Source: Massilia pinisoli
Lineage (GTDB): Bacteria; Pseudomonadota; Gammaproteobacteria; Burkholderiales; Burkholderiaceae_D
Length of the DNA stretch: 64,000 nucleotides
Assembly (NCBI RefSeq): GCF_024753285.1
Contig: NZ_JANUGW010000030.1
Location: 1 to 64,000 of the forward strand
Direction of reading: 5' to 3'
Position 1 is the first letter of the stretch. The number at the start of each line of letters is the position of its first letter. Shown piece after piece: positions 53,582 to 62,113 of this stretch. A program made the translations under genes and the position numbers. Below the pieces are notes generated by a model. That model made no database searches, was not told the origin of the DNA, and saw only the letters and a program-made list of their open reading frames with translations.

Positions 53582-54510
53582 CGGATCGATACTCCAGCTT
53601 GAGATGCGCCTTCCATGATCTGGATAAAAATGTCTTCCAGGTCGGCCTGCTGCAGCTGCATCTCGTCGATCTCCGCGCCCGATTCGCGCAGGCGCGCGAG
53701 GATGCCTTCCACTTCGCTGTATTCGTTCACGCGCAACGTGTATTTGTTGCCGTCGTTGTGCTCATCGTGTGCGACGAGGTGACGCAGGCCTTCCGGCAAG
53801 CCGCCATGCTTCAGGTGCACGACGAGCGACGACCCGGACACGCGGCGCAGCAGCTGCGACATGGTGTCCAGCGCGACGACGTTGCCCGTCTTGAGCATGG
53901 CGACGCGCTGGCACATGGCCTGCGCTTCTTCGAGGTAGTGCGTCGTCAGGACGACCGTGTGGCCTTCGCGGTTCAGGCGCGAAATGAATTTCCATAACGT
54001 CTGGCGCAGTTCGACGTCGACGCCGGCCGTCGGTTCGTCCAGCACGATCACGGGCGGCTTGTGCACGAGGGCCTGTGCGACGAGCACGCGGCGCTTCATC
54101 CCGCCGGACAGCGCACGCATGTTGACGTCGGCCTTCGGGGTGAGGTCGAGGTTTTCCATGACCTCGTCGATCCACTTGTCGTTGTTCTTCAGGCCGAAGT
54201 AGCCCGATTGCAGGCGCAAGGTTTCGCGCACGGTGAAGAACGGGTCGAACACGAGTTCCTGCGGCACGACGCCCAGCTTCATCCGGGCGTCGCGGAAATC
54301 CTTGACGACGTCGTGGCCGTGGATGCGCACGCTGCCGACGTCCGGGCGAATGAGGCCGGCGATCGTCGAAATCAGGGTGGTCTTGCCGGCGCCGTTCGGG
54401 CCGAGCAGGCCAAAGAATTCGCCTTGCTCGATATTCAGTGAAACGCCCTTCAGGGCTTTGAAACCCTTATAGCTTTTCTCGACGCTGTCGATCTGGATGG
54501 CTGCTGTCAT
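53578..54510 (-). CDS. ABC transporter ATP-binding protein (YadG-like)
   Basis: A 310-residue ATPase. Walker A GPNGAGKTT near residue 38, signature LSGGMKRR near residue 135, Walker B VIVLDEP, followed by TAGVD and the switch His in LTTHY. The last ~80 residues are the extension common in ABC-2 exporter ATPases. ATG 54510; the stop overlaps the permease start. Confidence 0.93.
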   Translation of the reverse strand: MTAAIQIDSVEKSYKGFKALKGVSLNIEQGEFFGLLGPNGAGKTTLISTIAGLIRPDVGSVRIHGHDVVKDFRDARMKLGVVPQELVFDPFFTVRETLRLQSGYFGLKNNDKWIDEVMENLDLTPKADVNMRALSGGMKRRVLVAQALVHKPPVIVLDEPTAGVDVELRQTLWKFISRLNREGHTVVLTTHYLEEAQAMCQRVAMLKTGNVVALDTMSQLLRRVSGSSLVVHLKHGGLPEGLRHLVAHDEHNDGNKYTLRVNEYSEVEGILARLRESGAEIDEMQLQQADLEDIFIQIMEGASQAGVSIR

Positions 54511-54564
54511 GCGTTGGGGAGCCGGCGGGCCGGGACCATGCGGGGGAAACGGACCATTATAGAA

Positions 54565-54599
54565 GAAAACGCCACGGCGTTCCGGGCCGTGGCGTTTTC
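54565..54599 (-). terminator. Intrinsic terminator after mlaB
   Basis: A 14-bp perfect stem (54565-54578 with 54586-54599), loop of seven, followed on the minus strand by TTCT. It separates the mla operon from the ABC exporter gene downstream. Confidence 0.85.
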
Positions 54600-54621
54600 A
54601 AGGATTGGGTCGCGCGGGTCG

Positions 54622-54897
54622 TTACGCGCGGCCGAGGAGACCGTCGACGCCGTACAGCTTCGCCAGCGCATCGACGTTGGCCGGCACATTGATGAACTTG
54701 ACGCTGCGCCCCTGCCCCTGCGCGCGGCGCTGCCAGGCCAGCATCAGAGCCAGGGCCGAGGAATCGGCGGCCTTGACGCCGCCGAGGTCGAACACGGTTT
54801 CGCCGGCCGTCACGGCCGCGCAGCCCTGCGCCAACGCCGCTTGCGCGTTGTCGAACGTCAGGGCTTCGAGCGAGAGCATGGGGTTCGCTTCCGCCAT
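54622..54897 (-). CDS. mlaB: STAS-domain protein MlaB
   Basis: A 91-residue STAS-fold subunit of the MlaFEDB inner-membrane complex, which regulates the ATPase MlaF. The STAS pattern is FDLGGVKAADSSALALML, with the conserved serine pair. It follows mlaC by two bases and ends at a terminator, so it is the last mla gene. Confidence 0.9.
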   Translation of the reverse strand: MAEANPMLSLEALTFDNAQAALAQGCAAVTAGETVFDLGGVKAADSSALALMLAWQRRAQGQGRSVKFINVPANVDALAKLYGVDGLLGRA

Positions 54898-54899
54898 GC

Positions 54900-55553
54900 T
54901 TACTTCTGCGGGGCCTTGTTGAGCGGCTTGTTGGCCAGCTGCTCGTTGCGGTCGTGCAGCTTCTTGATCAGGCCGTCGATGCCGCCCTTGCCGATTTCCG
55001 AGGCAAAAGTGCTCTTGTAGGTTTCGACCAGCCAGGCGCCCATGACGTTCAGGTCGAAGATCTTCCAGCCCTGCGCGCCCTTGGACAGGCGGTAGTTCAG
55101 AGTGATCGGCTCGCCGCGGGTCAGGTTGACCTGCGATTTCACTTCCACTTCCGAATCGCCCGGCTGGCCGCGGAACGGCTTGAACTCGACCGTTTCGTTC
55201 TTGATCTGCGACAGCGCACCGGCGTACGTATACACGAGCAGCGTGCGGAATTCTTCCGCCAGCTGCTTCTGCTGGTCCGGCGTCGCCTGGCGCCAGAAGC
55301 GGCCGGCGGCCTGGGCCGTCATCTTTTCCGAATCGACGTACGGCAGGATCTTGGTGTTGACCAGATCCATGATCTTTTTGGTATTGCCGGCCTGGATGTC
55401 CTTGTCGGCCTTGACGCTGTCGATGACGTCGGTGCTGACGCGCTTGACGAGGACGTCCGGTGCTTCATTGGTTGCTGCGGCCGGGGCAGCGATCACGCTC
55501 GTGGAAAAGGCCACGGCGGCGGCGGTCACGATCAATTGTGCGATGGGCTTCAT
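54900..55553 (-). CDS. mlaC: Phospholipid-binding periplasmic protein MlaC
   Basis: A 217-residue periplasmic shuttle for phospholipids between the outer-membrane MlaA complex and MlaFEDB. Signal peptide MKPIAQLIVTAAAVAFSTSVIA. Family features are DSEKMTAQAAGRFWRQAT and the basic strand VNLTRGEPITLNYRL. The C-terminal ~25 residues are a polar Lys/Asn tail. Located between mlaA and mlaB. Confidence 0.93.
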   Translation of the reverse strand: MKPIAQLIVTAAAVAFSTSVIAAPAAATNEAPDVLVKRVSTDVIDSVKADKDIQAGNTKKIMDLVNTKILPYVDSEKMTAQAAGRFWRQATPDQQKQLAEEFRTLLVYTYAGALSQIKNETVEFKPFRGQPGDSEVEVKSQVNLTRGEPITLNYRLSKGAQGWKIFDLNVMGAWLVETYKSTFASEIGKGGIDGLIKKLHDRNEQLANKPLNKAPQK

Positions 55554-55628
55554 ACGCTTCCTTTATCTGATTGGGCTGACCAAGCGGTCCCGCGGGGTGC
55601 GCGGACAGCCTGGCTGTACCGGTGTTAA

Positions 55629-56534
55629 CTATTTCCGGGCCGGTTCGGATGACACGGGTGCCGGCGTCGGCGGATTATTCGGTGCCGAACCTTCGGCGGG
55701 TGCCGGTGCGGCCGTGTCGCCGTTGTCTTCCGGAACTTCCTTCGGTCCCAGCTTCACGCCCAGCTTGGCTTCGACTTTCTCCTGGACCTTCTCCAGCTTT
55801 TCATGGACTTTGTCGGCACGTTCCTGTGCCTTGTCGGTATCGAGCACCTTGCTGCTGCGGCGCTGCATATAGCCGTCACGGATGAATTCGTAACGGTCGA
55901 GGGCGGCGTCTTCGAGCAGATTCGATGCATCCAGCACGCTGGCGCGCTGGTCGACCGCGCGCAGGGCGACGCCACCATTGCGCCACGGAATGTCGTTCAC
56001 GTGGGTCCACGAATCGCCCCACCAGTCACCGGGCAAGGCCATGGTGTCGCGCACCGTAGATGGGCCCAGCAGCGGCAACATCAAGTACGGACCGCTCGGC
56101 ACGCCCCAATAACCGAGGGTCTGGCCGAGGTCTTCGTTATGCTTGCGCAGGCCGGCCGGGGTGGCGATGTCCAGCACGCCGACGATGCCCAGCGTCGAGT
56201 TCACGGCAAAACGCATGAAATCGTTGAAGCCGTCTTCCGCCTTCAGCTGGGCGAAATTGTTCAGCGAGCTCCACAGGTCCGTCAAGTTACCGAAGAAATT
56301 GTTCACACCGGTTTGCACGAAGCCGGGCGTGACGTTCTTGTAGGCGGTGGCGGCCGGCTTCAGCGCGACGCGGTCGACCGTGTCGTTAAAGCTGAACATG
56401 GCACGGTTGAACTTCTCGAACGGGTCCTTCGGATTGGCGGTCGTCGCGCAGCCGCTCAGCAATACGGCTGCACCGAGTGCCAGCGCCAGGCCAGTGCGGG
56501 TGCGCGGCGAGGCGGTGTCATTGCGGTTCGTCAT
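55629..56534 (-). CDS. mlaA: Outer-membrane lipoprotein MlaA (VacJ)
   Basis: A 301-residue lipoprotein that removes misplaced phospholipids from the outer leaflet. Lipobox LLSGC near residue 29, then the family start DPFEKFNRAMFSFND, and GYWGVPSGPYLMLPLLGPSTVRD. The last ~70 residues are a Lys/Glu then Pro/Ala-rich tail, longer than in E. coli. The gene is inside the mla operon, coupled to mlaD by a 4-base overlap. Confidence 0.94.
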   Translation of the reverse strand: MTNRNDTASPRTRTGLALALGAAVLLSGCATTANPKDPFEKFNRAMFSFNDTVDRVALKPAATAYKNVTPGFVQTGVNNFFGNLTDLWSSLNNFAQLKAEDGFNDFMRFAVNSTLGIVGVLDIATPAGLRKHNEDLGQTLGYWGVPSGPYLMLPLLGPSTVRDTMALPGDWWGDSWTHVNDIPWRNGGVALRAVDQRASVLDASNLLEDAALDRYEFIRDGYMQRRSSKVLDTDKAQERADKVHEKLEKVQEKVEAKLGVKLGPKEVPEDNGDTAAPAPAEGSAPNNPPTPAPVSSEPARK

Positions 56535-57004
56535 TTGCTACTGTCCTTTCCGTCGGCTGCTTTGCTGTAAATAAATTGATTGATCAAGTCTTCGAGCACT
56601 GCTGCCGATTGCGTCCGCGTGATGCGGTCGCCTTCGACGAGGTTGTTCGTATCGCCACCGGCTTCGAGGCCGATGTATTGCTCGCCCAGCAGGCCCGAGG
56701 TCAGGATCTTCAAGGAGCTGTCCTTCGGGAACTTGTAAGCAGGATTCAGATCGAGACGGACGAGCGCCTGGAAGGTCTTGTCGTCGAACGAGATCTCGCC
56801 CACGCGGCCCACGACCACGCCCGCGCTCTTGACGGGGGACTGGGGCTTCAGGCCGCCGATGTTGTCGAAACGACCCGTGATCGAATACGTCTTGCTGAAC
56901 GAGATCGAGCTCATGTTACCGGCTTTGAGCGCCAGGAAAAGGAGCGATAACGCACCCAACAAGACAAAAAGGCCGACCCAGACGTCAATGGATTTACGAT
57001 GCAT
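56531..57004 (-). CDS. mlaD: MCE-domain lipid-transport protein MlaD
   Basis: A 157-residue protein with one N-terminal transmembrane helix (IDVWVGLFVLLGALSLLF) and one MCE domain (about residues 35-120: GRFDNIGGLKPQSPVKSAGVVVG). It forms the hexameric ring above MlaE. Ends in a polar tail. The stop overlaps the mlaA start. Confidence 0.94.
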   Translation of the reverse strand: MHRKSIDVWVGLFVLLGALSLLFLALKAGNMSSISFSKTYSITGRFDNIGGLKPQSPVKSAGVVVGRVGEISFDDKTFQALVRLDLNPAYKFPKDSSLKILTSGLLGEQYIGLEAGGDTNNLVEGDRITRTQSAAVLEDLINQFIYSKAADGKDSSK

Positions 57005-57025
57005 AACTTTTTCCCAAATTTCAGA

Positions 57026-57805
57026 TTACTTGTTGAACATCAAGGCGGTCATGATGAAGTCCAGCCCGAGCACCATCAGCGACGCGATGACGACAGTCCG
57101 CGTCGTGGCGCGCGACACGCCTTCCGGCGTCGGCTGCGCTTCATAGCCCTGGAACAGCGCCGTGAACGTCACGGCGATGCCGAACACGAAGCTCTTGATC
57201 ACCCCATTCAAAATATCGCGGCGCACGTCGATGTTCGCCTGCATCTGCGACCAGAACGCGCCTTCGTCCACGCCGATCAGCTGCACGCCGACGAGGTAAC
57301 CGCCGATCACGCCGATCGCGGAAAACACGGCGGCCAGCACGGGCATGGCGATCAGACCGGCCCAGAAACGGGGCGCCAGCACGCGCTGGATCGGATTGAC
57401 GGCCATCATTTCCATCGCGGTCAATTGCTCGCCCGCCTTCATGAGGCCGATTTCGGCCGTCAGCGACGTGCCCGCGCGGCCCGCGAACAGCAGCGCCGTC
57501 ACGACGGGCCCCAGCTCGCGCAGCAGCGACAGCGCCACCAGCTGGCCGAGCTTTTCCTCGGCGCCGAACTGGCTCAGCGTGTAATAGCCCTGCAGGCCCA
57601 GCACCATGCCGACGAACAGACCCGACACGGTGATGATCAGCAGCGAATAATTGCCGATGAAATGGATTTGTTCCGAGATCAAGGTGGGCCGGCGCAGCGC
57701 GCCGGGCGACTTGGCCGCGAGGCCGAAGAACGAGCGCGTGACGACGCCCACACGCGCGACGGTGTCGAGCACGAAGCCGCCGATGAAGCCGAGGACATTG
57801 GTCAT
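57026..57805 (-). CDS. mlaE: Phospholipid ABC transporter permease MlaE
   Basis: A 259-residue inner-membrane permease of the MlaE family. Conserved cytoplasmic stretch ELGPVVTALLFAGRAGTSLTAEIGLMK, then MAVNPIQRVLAPRFWAG. About five to six helices. Start ATG 57805 overlaps the mlaF stop by four bases. Confidence 0.95.
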   Translation of the reverse strand: MTNVLGFIGGFVLDTVARVGVVTRSFFGLAAKSPGALRRPTLISEQIHFIGNYSLLIITVSGLFVGMVLGLQGYYTLSQFGAEEKLGQLVALSLLRELGPVVTALLFAGRAGTSLTAEIGLMKAGEQLTAMEMMAVNPIQRVLAPRFWAGLIAMPVLAAVFSAIGVIGGYLVGVQLIGVDEGAFWSQMQANIDVRRDILNGVIKSFVFGIAVTFTALFQGYEAQPTPEGVSRATTRTVVIASLMVLGLDFIMTALMFNK

Positions 57806-58605
57806 CGCTGGACCTCCAGGCCCAGGTCTTCGGCGAGCGATTTACCGGGATAGTGGAACGGCACGGGCCCGTCCGGCTCCGCGTTCACGAACTGCTTGAC
57901 GTACGGATCGCTCGAGCGGCGCATCTCGTCCGGCGTGCCCGCGGCGACGATCTTGCCGGCGGACAGGAAGTACACATAGTCGGCAATCATGAAGGTTTCG
58001 TTCACGTCGTGGGACACCACGATCGACGTCGAGCCGAGCGCGTCGTTCAGGTTGCGGATCAGGTTGGCCGTGACGCCCATCGAGATCGGATCGAGGCCGG
58101 CGAACGGCTCGTCGTACATGATCAGCGCGGGGTCGAGCGCGACGGCGCGCGCGAGCGCCACGCGGCGCGCCATGCCGCCCGAGATCTCGTTCGGCTTCAG
58201 CCCCGCCGCGTTGCGCAGGCCGACGGCATTGAGGCGCATCAGCACGAGGTCGCGGATCAGTTCGTCCGGCAGCGACGTGTGCTCGCGCAGCGGGAACGCC
58301 ACGTTCTCGAACACGGTGAGGTCGGTGAAGAGGGCGCCGAACTGGAACAGCATGCCCATCTTGCGGCGCATGCGGTACAAGCCGTCCGTATCGAGCTGGT
58401 TCACGATCTCGCCGTTCACCGCGACGGTGCCGCGTTGTGCCTTGATCTGTCCGCCGATCAGGCGCAGCACCGTCGTCTTGCCGGAACCCGAGCCGCCCAT
58501 CACGGCAACCAGTTTACCGCGCGGGAAGTCCATGCTCAGGTTCTGCAGGATCGGGCGATCGCCATACGAAAAATGCAGGTCGCGGATTTCGACGAGGTTG
58601 GACAC
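57802..58605 (-). CDS. mlaF: Phospholipid ABC transporter ATPase MlaF
   Basis: A 267-residue ATPase driving MlaFEDB lipid transport. Walker A GGSGSGKTT near residue 36, signature ISGGMARR near residue 140, Walker B LIMYDEPFAGLDP, and switch His in VVSHDV. The start chosen is GTG 58605 (VSNLVEIRDL), where family alignment begins. The frame is open to 58686 and no clear ribosome-binding site was seen, so the start is uncertain. Confidence 0.92.
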   Translation of the reverse strand: MSNLVEIRDLHFSYGDRPILQNLSMDFPRGKLVAVMGGSGSGKTTVLRLIGGQIKAQRGTVAVNGEIVNQLDTDGLYRMRRKMGMLFQFGALFTDLTVFENVAFPLREHTSLPDELIRDLVLMRLNAVGLRNAAGLKPNEISGGMARRVALARAVALDPALIMYDEPFAGLDPISMGVTANLIRNLNDALGSTSIVVSHDVNETFMIADYVYFLSAGKIVAAGTPDEMRRSSDPYVKQFVNAEPDGPVPFHYPGKSLAEDLGLEVQR

Positions 58606-59224
58606 AGTGAGTATTGGTATTTTGAGAATCCCGTATTGTAGTGCAGAAAGGCCAATGCCTGCAGAACGCGGCCAAGTTCCGGGCATGTTATCGACGTGAT
58701 ATTACAACATTACTAAATCTTGAGTCAGATATTTTTGAAGATAAGTGCTTGTTTTTACTAACTTATGCATACAAGGAGTGTTGCACGACATTAAAATATT
58801 GTAACAAATTCCATGCGGAAATACTGCTCAGCGGGTGGTTAGCACCAGTCGTGCTGATGAAGCGAACAAGCTTCCGGAGGCTGGCGGGAGCAAGAGACAG
58901 CCAACGCGATATCAGTATTTCTCGCCCAGGATCAAGCAACATCGGTGCGGTTGCGTCGGGAGGTTCTATATCGGTTCGGAGCGAATGCCGCAAAACTTGG
59001 GCCGATCGAGCAAGAATGCGGTTCGTGCACGTGATTGGCGGGGCTGGCCGGATGCGATCGTGACCGGCCAAAACGCAGATCGTCGACGCGACGATGTCGC
59101 TTATCGCACTTGCGGGCGGATTAGCGCGCGTAACAAAACCTTCAGTTATCGGCTAGCAGGATGAAGTTGGTCTCAGGACGACAGCGTCCGCGAACGCCCG
59201 GCGCGGGACCGGGCTTCGTCGGTA
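58606..59224. other. Intergenic region between mlaF and a PEP-CTERM gene
   Basis: About 620 bases with no supported gene. The mlaF-proximal 58690-58800 is AT-rich. On the minus strand CTGACT (58723-58728), an 18-base spacer and TAATAT (58699-58704) form a weak promoter candidate for the mla operon. Open frames of 102-140 codons on both strands across 58641-59164 overlap each other, without motifs or ribosome-binding sites. Confidence 0.45.
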
Positions 59225-59842
59225 TTACGACGTTTGCTTGCGCCTGGCCGAACGGACGAGACCGGCAAAACCGAGACCGAACAGGGCAAGAGTCGCCGGT
59301 TCGGGGACGTCAGTAATGGAACCTGCGACAAATTGCAGGTTCTCGAAAACAACCCAATCGCCGCTGCCGTTCAGGTTGACGCGCGCGATGCCGTCATGCG
59401 CGATGCCATCGAAGAACGGGCCGCAGCATGGGTGGTTCACGTTGAGCGTCTCGATCACGTTGTCAAGGGAATCGTACGCGGTATAGGTCCATACGCCATT
59501 GAACGCGCCGCCTTGGATGCCGAATGCGGACACTGGCGCCGTGAAAACCAGGTCGAAACTCGCCGGCGAACCGAACGTATTCTGCAGGCTATTGCCGACG
59601 TCACCAAACGCGCCACTGCCACCTCCACAGCCGTTGCAGATAGTTACGGGACTGCCGTTACCGTTAATGGTGACACCAGGAAGCGACAGGGACAAATAAT
59701 CCCCGGCAGCAACGGAGTCGAAGTTCTGGACGGTCGCGCCCGTCAGCGCCGGATCACCGGGTGAAGTGATCGGGGAGGCTTGGGCGCTGCACGACAGCAC
59801 CAAGAGAACCGCGGCGGCAGCATACGAAAACGGATATTTCAT
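59225..59842 (-). CDS. PEP-CTERM sorting domain protein
   Basis: A 205-residue exported protein. Signal peptide MKYPFSYAAAAVLLVLSCSAQA. The body is beta-rich, with cysteine pairs in CNGCGGG and HPCCGP. The C-terminal sorting signal is VPEPATLALFGLGFAGLV followed by RSARRK. It should be handled by exosortase and linked to the cell surface or exopolysaccharide. AAAGGA precedes the ATG. A near-consensus sigma-54 site lies 37 bases upstream. Confidence 0.92.
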   Translation of the reverse strand: MKYPFSYAAAAVLLVLSCSAQASPITSPGDPALTGATVQNFDSVAAGDYLSLSLPGVTINGNGSPVTICNGCGGGSGAFGDVGNSLQNTFGSPASFDLVFTAPVSAFGIQGGAFNGVWTYTAYDSLDNVIETLNVNHPCCGPFFDGIAHDGIARVNLNGSGDWVVFENLQFVAGSITDVPEPATLALFGLGFAGLVRSARRKQTS

Positions 59843-59878
59843 ATGGAAATCCTTTCAGGTTGGTTGTAATAACTTAAT

Positions 59879-59894
59879 TGCAAGGATCATGCCA
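59879..59894 (-). promoter_or_regulatory. Sigma-54 promoter of the PEP-CTERM gene
   Basis: The minus strand reads TGGCATG-ATCC-TTGCA: one mismatch from TGGCACG-N4-TTGCA, with correct GG-to-GC spacing. It lies 37-52 bases before the start codon. Sigma-54 control of PEP-CTERM genes is known in exosortase-encoding bacteria. Confidence 0.75.
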
Positions 59895-60136
59895 ATTTGA
59901 AAATCTTCACGAAATCAACTATTTGCAAAAAGTCAACTATTTTGCATAACTATTAATGTAAGATTCTTCGACGTCATATAGATTTTCCTCAAAGTTATTT
60001 CGAATAGTTGGAACGCACAGGACGACAGCAAGTCTTATTCAAACCGAATATCCTTCTCATAAAACGGTCGCGGAATAATCTTCAAGCTGCGGAATTAAAG
60101 TGTTCAGTGGTATCGACGTATTGGGGAGCAGAAACG

Positions 60137-60778
60137 ATGACGACAGCACTTATCCACATCGACAGCGGCACGACCACGATGGAAGGCATGCTGGAACTGC
60201 CCCGCTCCGCGGCCGGCGTCGTACTGTTCGCGCACGGCAGCGGCAGCAGCCGGCTCAGTCCGCGCAACAACCACGTGGCGCGCGTGCTGCGCGACGCCGG
60301 CATCGGCACCCTGTTGCTGGACCTGTTGACGCCGGGCGAAGACCGGCAGACCTACAACCGTTTCGACATCGCCCTACTGGTAGGCCGCCTGCGCGCGGCC
60401 GCAGCCTGGCTCGGCGCACAGGAAGCGACGACTGCTCTGCCCCTCGGCCTGTTCGGCGCCAGCACGGGCGCCGCCGCCGCACTGCAACTGGCGGCCGATC
60501 CGGCCGTGCCCGTCGCGGCAGTCGTGTCGCGCGGCGGGCGGCCTGACCTGGCCGGCCTTGACGCCTTGCGCGCCGTCGAGGCGCCGACACTCCTCATCGT
60601 GGGCGGCGCCGACGAGCCCGTCATCGCGCTGAACGAGCAGGCGTACGCGGAACTGGGCTGCGTGAAGCGGCTGATGATCGTCCCCGGCGCCACGCACCTG
60701 TTCGAAGAGCCGGGCACGCTGGACGAGGTGGCGCGCCTCGCGGCCGACTGGTTCGCCGGCTATTTCGCGGGCGGCTGA
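60137..60778 (+). CDS. Alpha/beta hydrolase (dienelactone hydrolase-like)
   Basis: A 213-residue cytoplasmic hydrolase. Oxyanion-type HGSGSSRLSPRNN near residue 35, nucleophile elbow LFGASTG (Ser near residue 112), acid region GGADEPVI and His in GATHLFEEPG, so a full catalytic triad. Substrate unknown. GGGGAG precedes the ATG at 60137; the open frame upstream to 60008 is rejected. The CapA-like gene starts two bases after its stop. Confidence 0.85.
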   Translation: MTTALIHIDSGTTTMEGMLELPRSAAGVVLFAHGSGSSRLSPRNNHVARVLRDAGIGTLLLDLLTPGEDRQTYNRFDIALLVGRLRAAAAWLGAQEATTALPLGLFGASTGAAAALQLAADPAVPVAAVVSRGGRPDLAGLDALRAVEAPTLLIVGGADEPVIALNEQAYAELGCVKRLMIVPGATHLFEEPGTLDEVARLAADWFAGYFAGG

Positions 60779-60779
60779 C

Positions 60780-61787
60780 GTGGCGGCGCCGCTCCGCCTC
60801 ATGTTCGGCGGCGACGTCATGCTGGGCCGGCACGTCCGCGACGTCATGCGGCGCGACGGCATCCATGCGCCCCTCGGCGCGCTGGCGCCGCTGCTGCGGT
60901 CCGCCGACCTCGTCATCGTCAACCTGGAGTGCGCGCTCACTGACGGCACGACCCGCTGGCATGGCGCACCGAAAGCTTATTATTTTGCCGGACCGCCCGA
61001 AGGGGGACAGGCGCTGTCCGATGCCGGCATCCGCCTCGTCAGTGTGGCGAACAACCACAGCCTCGACTACGACATGCAAGGCCTGGCCGACACGGTGCGC
61101 GTCCTGGACGCGCACGTCATCGCCCACGCGGGCGCGGGCGCGGACCTCGGGCAAGCGCTGGCGCCGGCCATCGTGCCCTGCGGTGCGATATTGGTCGGCA
61201 TGGCGGCGTTCTGCGACCACCAGGACGATTTCGCCGCGGCGGACGATAAGCCCGGCATCGCCTGGCTCGACCTGCACGACGAGACGGCCGCCATCGACGC
61301 CTTCGCACGCGCGCTCGCGCCCCTGCGCGCGGCGGGCGTGCGCTGGACGATCCTGTCGCTGCACTGGGGACCGAATATGGTGACGGCACCGGGCCCGCAC
61401 CTGCGCCGCCTCGCGTATGCCGCCATCGACATGGGCTGGAAGATCGTCTATGGCCACAGCGCGCACATCTTCCACGGCGTCGAGCTGTACCGCGACTGCC
61501 CGATCCTCTACGCGTGCGGCGACCTCGTCGATGACTACGCGATCGACCCCGACCTGCGCAACGATCACCAGCTGCTGTTCGAGGTGCAGCTGGACAACGA
61601 CGTCTTGCGGCGCATCGTGCTGCACCCCGTCTTCATCCGGCGTGGCCGCGCGGTGCCGGCGGACCATACGCAGCGCGCGTGGATCTATGCGCGTATGCAG
61701 GCGCTGTGCCGCGATCTCGCGACAACGGCGCGGATGGAAGATGACATGCTCGTCGTCGAGCGGGCCGCGGCCACGCCGCACGAGTGA
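60780..61787 (+). CDS. CapA family (poly-gamma-glutamate synthesis type) protein
   Basis: A 335-residue protein of the PGA_cap/CapA metallophosphatase-like family. GGDVMLGRH near residue 10, NLECALT near residue 50, ANNHSLDYDMQGL near residue 90, and the late GHSAHIFHGVE hold the metal-ligand residues. No signal peptide or membrane anchor is seen, unlike classic CapA. GTG start at 60780, coupled to the hydrolase gene. True poly-glutamate synthesis is doubtful without capB/C. Confidence 0.85.
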   Translation: MAAPLRLMFGGDVMLGRHVRDVMRRDGIHAPLGALAPLLRSADLVIVNLECALTDGTTRWHGAPKAYYFAGPPEGGQALSDAGIRLVSVANNHSLDYDMQGLADTVRVLDAHVIAHAGAGADLGQALAPAIVPCGAILVGMAAFCDHQDDFAAADDKPGIAWLDLHDETAAIDAFARALAPLRAAGVRWTILSLHWGPNMVTAPGPHLRRLAYAAIDMGWKIVYGHSAHIFHGVELYRDCPILYACGDLVDDYAIDPDLRNDHQLLFEVQLDNDVLRRIVLHPVFIRRGRAVPADHTQRAWIYARMQALCRDLATTARMEDDMLVVERAAATPHE

Positions 61788-61802
61788 TCAGCCGTCGAAG
61801 CG

Positions 61803-62045
61803 CTACCGGCCGGAGCGCTTGAGAATCATCGCTGCAATCAGCACGACGAATCCGCCCACGACAAATGGATCGCATGAATATCCCCTGCCGCCGTAGGTAG
61901 GGACGACCCGCATATGACCGCCATGTATCCGGCCCACCGGATCCGTCACCAAGCCCCAAAGGTCCACGGGAAGATAGTCGGCCAACGTCGGGACGAGCCC
62001 GATGACGATCGCGATGCATCCGATCCACACCAACCACCTCGACAT
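61803..62045 (-). CDS. Small two-helix membrane protein, unknown function
   Basis: An 80-residue protein with hydrophobic segments near residues 4-25 and 60-76, separated by a Gly/His-rich loop (GRIHGGHMRVVPTYGG). GGAG lies eight bases before ATG 62045. No family recognised. It is convergent with the CapA gene. Confidence 0.6.
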   Translation of the reverse strand: MSRWLVWIGCIAIVIGLVPTLADYLPVDLWGLVTDPVGRIHGGHMRVVPTYGGRGYSCDPFVVGGFVVLIAAMILKRSGR

Positions 62046-62113
62046 ATCAGCGCTCCAATGTGCTTGCTTTGAACGAAGCTTCTATCTTACAAGCCACGCG
62101 CGAAGTCCGGGAG

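Noticed and set aside
58641..59164. Overlapping 102-140-codon frames on both strands
   Set aside because: No strand stands out, and there are no motifs or start signals.
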